Source of the DNA: Candidatus Rokuibacteriota bacterium
GTDB lineage: Bacteria > Methylomirabilota > Methylomirabilia > Rokubacteriales > JACOUJ01
Reading direction: 5' to 3'
Assembly: GCA_016177865.1 (NCBI GenBank)
Contig: JACOUJ010000024.1
Span: forward strand, 1 to 9,348
Length of the DNA stretch: 9,348 nucleotides
Under the pieces are notes generated by a model that saw only the letters and a program-made list of their open reading frames with translations, had not been told where the DNA came from and did not search any database. The position numbers and the translations under genes are program-made. Shown in pieces: positions 6,313 to 9,348 of this stretch (the stretch's first letter is position 1; every line of letters begins with the position of its first letter).

Positions 6313-7281
6313 TCAGAACCAGTGTTTCCTCCGAAAATAGACCAGTCCCCCGAGCACGAGGGCGATCATGAGGCCCGAAGCGACCCAGACTCCGAAGGAG
6401 GAACCGATCAGAGGCATCGTCTCGAAGTTCATTCCGAAAAAACTCGTGACGATGGTCAGGGGAAGCGAGAGGATCGCAACGACCGACAGGGTCTTCATCA
6501 CCTGATTCAGCCGGTTCGAGATCTGGGAGAGATGGGCATCCAGGAGGGTGGTCAGCTCGTCGCGCGAGGCCTCGAGGGTGTCCACAATGCGGAGGGTGTG
6601 ATCGTAGATGTCCCGGAAATAGGCTTGGTTCTCGGGCCGAACGTGTGGGACCCGACGATGGGCCAGGGCGATCAGCATCTCGCGCTGCGGCGCGACCGCG
6701 CGGCGGAGAGCCAGCACGGCCTGCTTGGCCAGAAAGATCCGTTCGAGGGCCGCCGGCGATTGCTGCGCGAAGATCAGGTCTTGGATCCGATCCACTTCCT
6801 CGTCAAGCTCGTCGAGGGCGGGAAAATAGTCGTCGACGATGTGATCCAAGAGCTGGTGAAGAATGCGATCCGGACCATCGGCGAGGAGCCGCCCGTATCG
6901 ATTGAGCCGCTCCTCGGTGCCGGACACCGCTCGGAGGGGACGCGGATGGACCGTCACAATGCAGTTCTCGGTGAGAAAGGCAAAAAGGGTGCTGGTCTCG
7001 ATCGCGATGGTGTCGGGGAGATTCACGATCGCGCGTGAGACCAGAAATACCGTGTCGTCGTATTCCTCGATCTTGGGATGGCTCTCGGGACTGAGACAAT
7101 CCTCGAGGGCCAGGGGGTGAAACCCAAAGATCGGGCCGAGGCCCTGGACTTCCTCGGCCGACGGAGATTCCAGATCGACCCAGGCACTTCCCCCCTTGTC
7201 GCGAAGCCGCGATGGGATCGCCTCCAGGGGGAGGCCTTTCTCCGGCGCCCCGTTGTGGGTGGCGAAGAAAACGCGTTGCAC
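6313..7281 (-). CDS. corA: CorA-family magnesium/divalent cation transporter
   Basis: Pentameric inner-membrane channel-type transporter for Mg2+ (also Co2+ or Ni2+ in the family), 322 residues, the usual length. The N-terminal cytoplasmic alpha/beta domain contains AWVDLESPS (33-41) and FGFHPLALEDCL then HPKIEEYDDTVFLV (52-81), classic CorA motifs. A long charged helical region (about 140-262) leads into the two C-terminal membrane helices, near 264-282 and 296-315, joined by the signature GMN (283-285) in SFFGMNFETMP. The residue before GMN is Phe rather than the more usual Tyr, a variation known in the family. The C-terminus YFRRKHWF has the usual basic end. The start is a GTG at 7281 that forms TAGTG with the stop of the M16 gene, so translation is probably coupled. 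A close relative such as ZntB cannot be fully excluded. Confidence 0.94.
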   Translation of the reverse strand: MQRVFFATHNGAPEKGLPLEAIPSRLRDKGGSAWVDLESPSAEEVQGLGPIFGFHPLALEDCLSPESHPKIEEYDDTVFLVSRAIVNLPDTIAIETSTLFAFLTENCIVTVHPRPLRAVSGTEERLNRYGRLLADGPDRILHQLLDHIVDDYFPALDELDEEVDRIQDLIFAQQSPAALERIFLAKQAVLALRRAVAPQREMLIALAHRRVPHVRPENQAYFRDIYDHTLRIVDTLEASRDELTTLLDAHLSQISNRLNQVMKTLSVVAILSLPLTIVTSFFGMNFETMPLIGSSFGVWVASGLMIALVLGGLVYFRRKHWF

Positions 7282-8597
7282 TACGGTTGAAGCCCGGCCT
7301 GGGAAAGGTTTCCGACTACCACTGTGATCAGGGCATCAGGGAGGAAGTAGGTGGTCGCGACCCGTTTGATGTCTTCCGCCGTCACCCGCTCGATCAATCG
7401 CCGGAAGCGCGTCGGGTAGTCGAGCCCCAGCGCGTTCACCTCCCAGGTCAAAACGAGATCGGCCAGCTTGGCGTTGGTGTCCATCCGGAGGGGAAAACTT
7501 CCGATGAGGTACGCCTTGGTCAGGGTCAGCTCGTCGGGCGTGGGTCCCTGATCTCTCAGGGTCCGGATCGCCAGCTTCGCCTCGTCAATCGCCTGGCGAG
7601 CCGACTGGTTCTTGGTCTGGAGCGAGATTTCAAAAAAGTTCCCGTAGCGTCCGGGGGACAGACCACTCCCCACGTAGTAGACCAGCCCCAGATCCTCCCG
7701 TATTCGACGGTAGAGCCGGGAGGTCGAGCCTCCGCCGAGGACGTAATTCGCGACCAGCAACGGGTAAAAATCGGGGTGGTCACGGCCGATGGACGAGTGG
7801 CCGAGGAGGACTGTCGCCTGAGTGAGGTCTCGATGAATCAGCTTGCGCTCTGGCTTGACGGCGGAAGGGGCTGGCGGGACGGTGGTCTCCGGGCTCGCGC
7901 CCCGCGGCCAGCCACCGAGCCGTTTCTCGATCTCCTTGAGGATCTCATCCCGCTTGAGGTCTCCGACCACCGCCAGGATCGTCTCCTGGGGGCGGTAGTG
8001 GCGGGCGTGAAAATCCGCGAGGTCGTCCCGTCCGATTTTTCCCAGGCTGGCCAGCGTTCCTTCAACGGGTCGGCCGTAGGCGTGCCCGGGAAAGAGCAGC
8101 TCGTGGAAGGCCCGGCCCGCGACCACTTCGGGCCGCTCCTCCGAGCGCCTGAGATCCGCCTGTACCTCGCGGATCTTTCGTCTCACCTCGTCCGGGGGGA
8201 AGCTGGAATTCATCAGGATATCGGCCAGAAGGTCGAGGCCCAGGGCGAGGTCCTTCTTCAAGATTGAGACGGCGACGACCGCGCCATCTCGCCCGCCGTC
8301 CGAACCGAGGGAACCGCCCACGAACTCGATCGCCTCGTCAATCTCAGTGGCGGAACGGCTCTTCGTGCCCCGGGTGAGGACCTCGGCGGTCAGGTTCGCG
8401 AGCCCCGCCTTCTCAGATGGGTCCAGCACCGCGCCGGCCCTGACCCACGCCCGGACAATGACAATGGGAATGGCCGGCCGCTCCACGACGAGGACGGTCA
8501 GGCCATTCGGAAGACGGTTTCTTGTTCCGACATCCTGGGCTGCGGCGGGAATGGCCCAGAGAAGAATCATCAACACGGGAACGGCAAGCCGTTTCAT
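7281..8597 (-). CDS. Secreted M16-family (pitrilysin/insulinase) peptidase homologue lacking the zinc motif
   Basis: Periplasmic protein of 438 residues with two M16 half-domains. A signal peptide (1-20, basic start, hydrophobic core, cleavage likely at AAA/QD) is followed by LPNGLTVLVVE (29-39), the M16 opening. The position of the catalytic HxxEH is GLANLTAEVL: His, Glu and second His become Asn68, Ala71 and Glu72, so zinc binding and catalysis look lost. The distal glutamate is also not evident in EVQADLRRS (144-152). The C-terminal half keeps the conserved Arg/Tyr segment TSRLYRRIREDLGLVYYV (292-309). This matches the non-catalytic partner of heterodimeric bacterial M16 pairs, where one subunit carries HxxEH and the other the R/Y pair. 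No catalytic partner lies in the window. The ATG at 8597 has a good ribosome-binding site (GAGGAG, 6-7 bases upstream) and follows an extended -10 promoter. Confidence 0.92.
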   Translation of the reverse strand: MKRLAVPVLMILLWAIPAAAQDVGTRNRLPNGLTVLVVERPAIPIVIVRAWVRAGAVLDPSEKAGLANLTAEVLTRGTKSRSATEIDEAIEFVGGSLGSDGGRDGAVVAVSILKKDLALGLDLLADILMNSSFPPDEVRRKIREVQADLRRSEERPEVVAGRAFHELLFPGHAYGRPVEGTLASLGKIGRDDLADFHARHYRPQETILAVVGDLKRDEILKEIEKRLGGWPRGASPETTVPPAPSAVKPERKLIHRDLTQATVLLGHSSIGRDHPDFYPLLVANYVLGGGSTSRLYRRIREDLGLVYYVGSGLSPGRYGNFFEISLQTKNQSARQAIDEAKLAIRTLRDQGPTPDELTLTKAYLIGSFPLRMDTNAKLADLVLTWEVNALGLDYPTRFRRLIERVTAEDIKRVATTYFLPDALITVVVGNLSQAGLQP

Positions 8598-8623
8598 TGT
8601 TCGCTCCTCGCGTCCTTCACGCC

Positions 8624-8632
8624 ATTATAGCA
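8624..8632 (-). promoter_or_regulatory. Extended -10 promoter for the M16-corA genes
   Basis: On the minus strand, TGCTATAAT (8632 down to 8624) is a perfect extended -10 (TGnTATAAT). Transcription would start roughly at 8617, about 20 bases before the M16 ATG. No good -35 is found at 16-18 bases; a GTGACA at 8658-8653 is 23 bases away, too far. A strong extended -10 can work without a -35. It lies just after the apparent end of the glycosyltransferase remnant, in the right place to drive the downstream run of genes. Confidence 0.6.
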
Positions 8633-8654
8633 ATCTCTCTGACTGTGGCATTTG

Positions 8655-8869
8655 TCACGCATCTGATCTTCCCTTCGCCAAGCTCCCATAGAGAGTCTCC
8701 AAGCGATCGTCTGACTGGCCCACTCCGGCCACTCGGAACTGGGGCGCGTAGCGACGACGACATGATGGCCACGGTCCCGAAGCCCCTGGGCCAGCTCTCT
8801 GAGTTGGATCGCGGCCCCCGTAAAGACGTCCCCCTTCGGATAGGTCTGGAGGATCCGAAGGGGGCCCAT
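8655..8869 (-). pseudogene. Glycosyltransferase (GT4-like) remnant: N-terminus joined out of frame to a likely C-terminus
   Basis: Translation from the ATG at 8869 gives a clear glycosyltransferase group 4 start: LRILQTYPKGDVFTGAA, then a helix IQLRELAQGLRDRGHHVVVATR, the usual first beta-alpha-beta of the GT-B N-domain with its glycine turn. After about residue 50 (SSEWPEW, near 8720) the frame loses family character and runs on to 8594, over the M16 start codon. In another frame, 8711-8655 reads DDRLETLYGSLAKGRSDA then stop, which looks like a GT4 C-terminal helix. About 300 residues of the middle are thus missing. The gene starts on a TGATG overlap with the aminotransferase, typical of a sugar-locus operon. 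Either a genuine internal deletion or an assembly join could explain this. The N-terminal call is firm; the C-terminal piece is plausible, not proven. Confidence 0.68.
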
Positions 8870-9348
8870 CAAGCCGTGAAGAACCCTCTGATCGCGCGGA
8901 CGACCACATCGACTGAAGTGTCGGCGAGATCCGGAAAGATCGGCAGGGAGAGGATCTCGCTGACGATGGCCTCGGTCCGCGGCAGGCTCACCGGTGGGAG
9001 ATAGCCCAGGGCCGGCTGCTGATGGCACGGGATGGGATAGTGGATCCCGGTCTCGATCTCGCGGTCCCGAAGAAAAGCTCGCAGGGCATTGCGGCGGGAC
9101 GTCCTGATCACGTAGAGATGATACACCGACTCGGCCCAGTCCGCCTCGCCGGGCAAGACCACAGGGAGCTGTCCGAGGGCGCTCGCATAGTAGGCCGCGA
9201 TAGCCCGCCGCCGCGCGTTGCCGGCGTCGAGCCGCTTCAAGAGCACGCGTCCCACCGCGGCCTGGACCTCGTTGAAGCGGAGGTTATCCCCGACCTCAAG
9301 ATGGACATCCTTCTCGCGCCGGCCGTGGTCGCGCAGCCGGCGGCACCG
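8869..9348 (-). CDS. DegT/DnrJ/EryC1/StrS-family aminotransferase, C-terminal part
   Basis: PLP-dependent sugar aminotransferase family that aminates keto-sugar nucleotides for polysaccharide, glycan or antibiotic biosynthesis. The frame is open to the right edge, so the N-terminus, including the PLP lysine and most of the fold, lies outside the window; 159 residues are visible. The segment RRLRDHGRREKD then VGDNLRFNEVQAAVGRVLLKRLD is the family motif following the PLP lysine (usual form HG...GYNyR...QAA). Further on, SVYHLYVIRT is the conserved HLY strand and ETGIHYPIPCHQQPAL the conserved GI-HY-P-H segment. GDN in place of the common GYN is a mild variant. It overlaps the glycosyltransferase start by one base (TGATG), so the two belonged to one surface-sugar operon. 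The exact sugar substrate cannot be inferred from this part. Confidence 0.93.
   Translation of the reverse strand, partial: RCRRLRDHGRREKDVHLEVGDNLRFNEVQAAVGRVLLKRLDAGNARRRAIAAYYASALGQLPVVLPGEADWAESVYHLYVIRTSRRNALRAFLRDREIETGIHYPIPCHQQPALGYLPPVSLPRTEAIVSEILSLPIFPDLADTSVDVVVRAIRGFFTA

Noticed and set aside
7212..8267. Plus-strand open frame of 351 codons opposite the M16 gene
   Set aside because: No recognisable motif, and it is antisense to a gene with a signal peptide, ribosome-binding site and family motifs.
8870..9028. Upstream extension of the glycosyltransferase frame to 9028
   Set aside because: These 53 codons overlap the aminotransferase gene and are low-complexity; the family N-terminus begins at the ATG at 8869.

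Overview
The window is GC-rich and densely packed. Nine protein genes lie on the minus strand and run right to left: a DegT-family aminotransferase (cut by the right edge), a damaged glycosyltransferase, a periplasmic M16 peptidase homologue, CorA, a 72-residue protein, a DUF1326/DUF2182 pair, a gamma-glutamyltransferase-like Ntn hydrolase, a flavin monooxygenase and an ABC transporter ATPase (counting the broken glycosyltransferase separately makes ten minus-strand entries). One plus-strand gene, an isochorismatase-family amidohydrolase cut by the left edge, converges on the ABC gene. The gene content (secreted M16 homologue with a signal peptide, DUF1326/DUF2182 pair, TauT/NitT-type ATPase, cell-surface sugar genes) suggests a free-living GC-rich Gram-negative bacterium. 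A Rokubacteria/Methylomirabilota-like or proteobacterial soil lineage would fit, but this is an impression from gene style and not a demonstrated assignment.

Right end (about 8655-9348): the C-terminal part of a sugar aminotransferase is joined by a TGATG overlap to a glycosyltransferase start. That glycosyltransferase has an intact N-terminus of about 50 residues, then loses its frame. A plausible glycosyltransferase C-terminus follows at once in another frame, so the middle of the gene appears to be missing. This is probably the edge of a surface-polysaccharide locus.

Middle (about 4540-8632): a promoter with an extended -10 element precedes an M16 homologue that lacks the zinc-binding motif. 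That gene overlaps corA by one base. After 64 bases come a small unrecognised protein, DUF1326 (Cys/His-rich, soluble) and DUF2182 (membrane protein with Met, Cys and His in its helices). These three look like one metal-related unit of unknown job.

Left (1-4524): a cytoplasmic GGT-like amidohydrolase and a class A flavin monooxygenase are coupled by TAATG. A 221-base gap with only a short interrupted reading frame follows, then an ABC ATPase without its permease or binding protein. With the convergent isochorismatase, this set resembles catabolic loci for nitrogen-containing ring compounds or ureides (for example urate/allantoin or hydroxynicotinate routes). The substrate cannot be read from the sequence.

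No tRNA, rRNA, CRISPR array, insertion sequence or convincing intrinsic terminator was seen. The longest stretch without a confident gene is 1527-1747.
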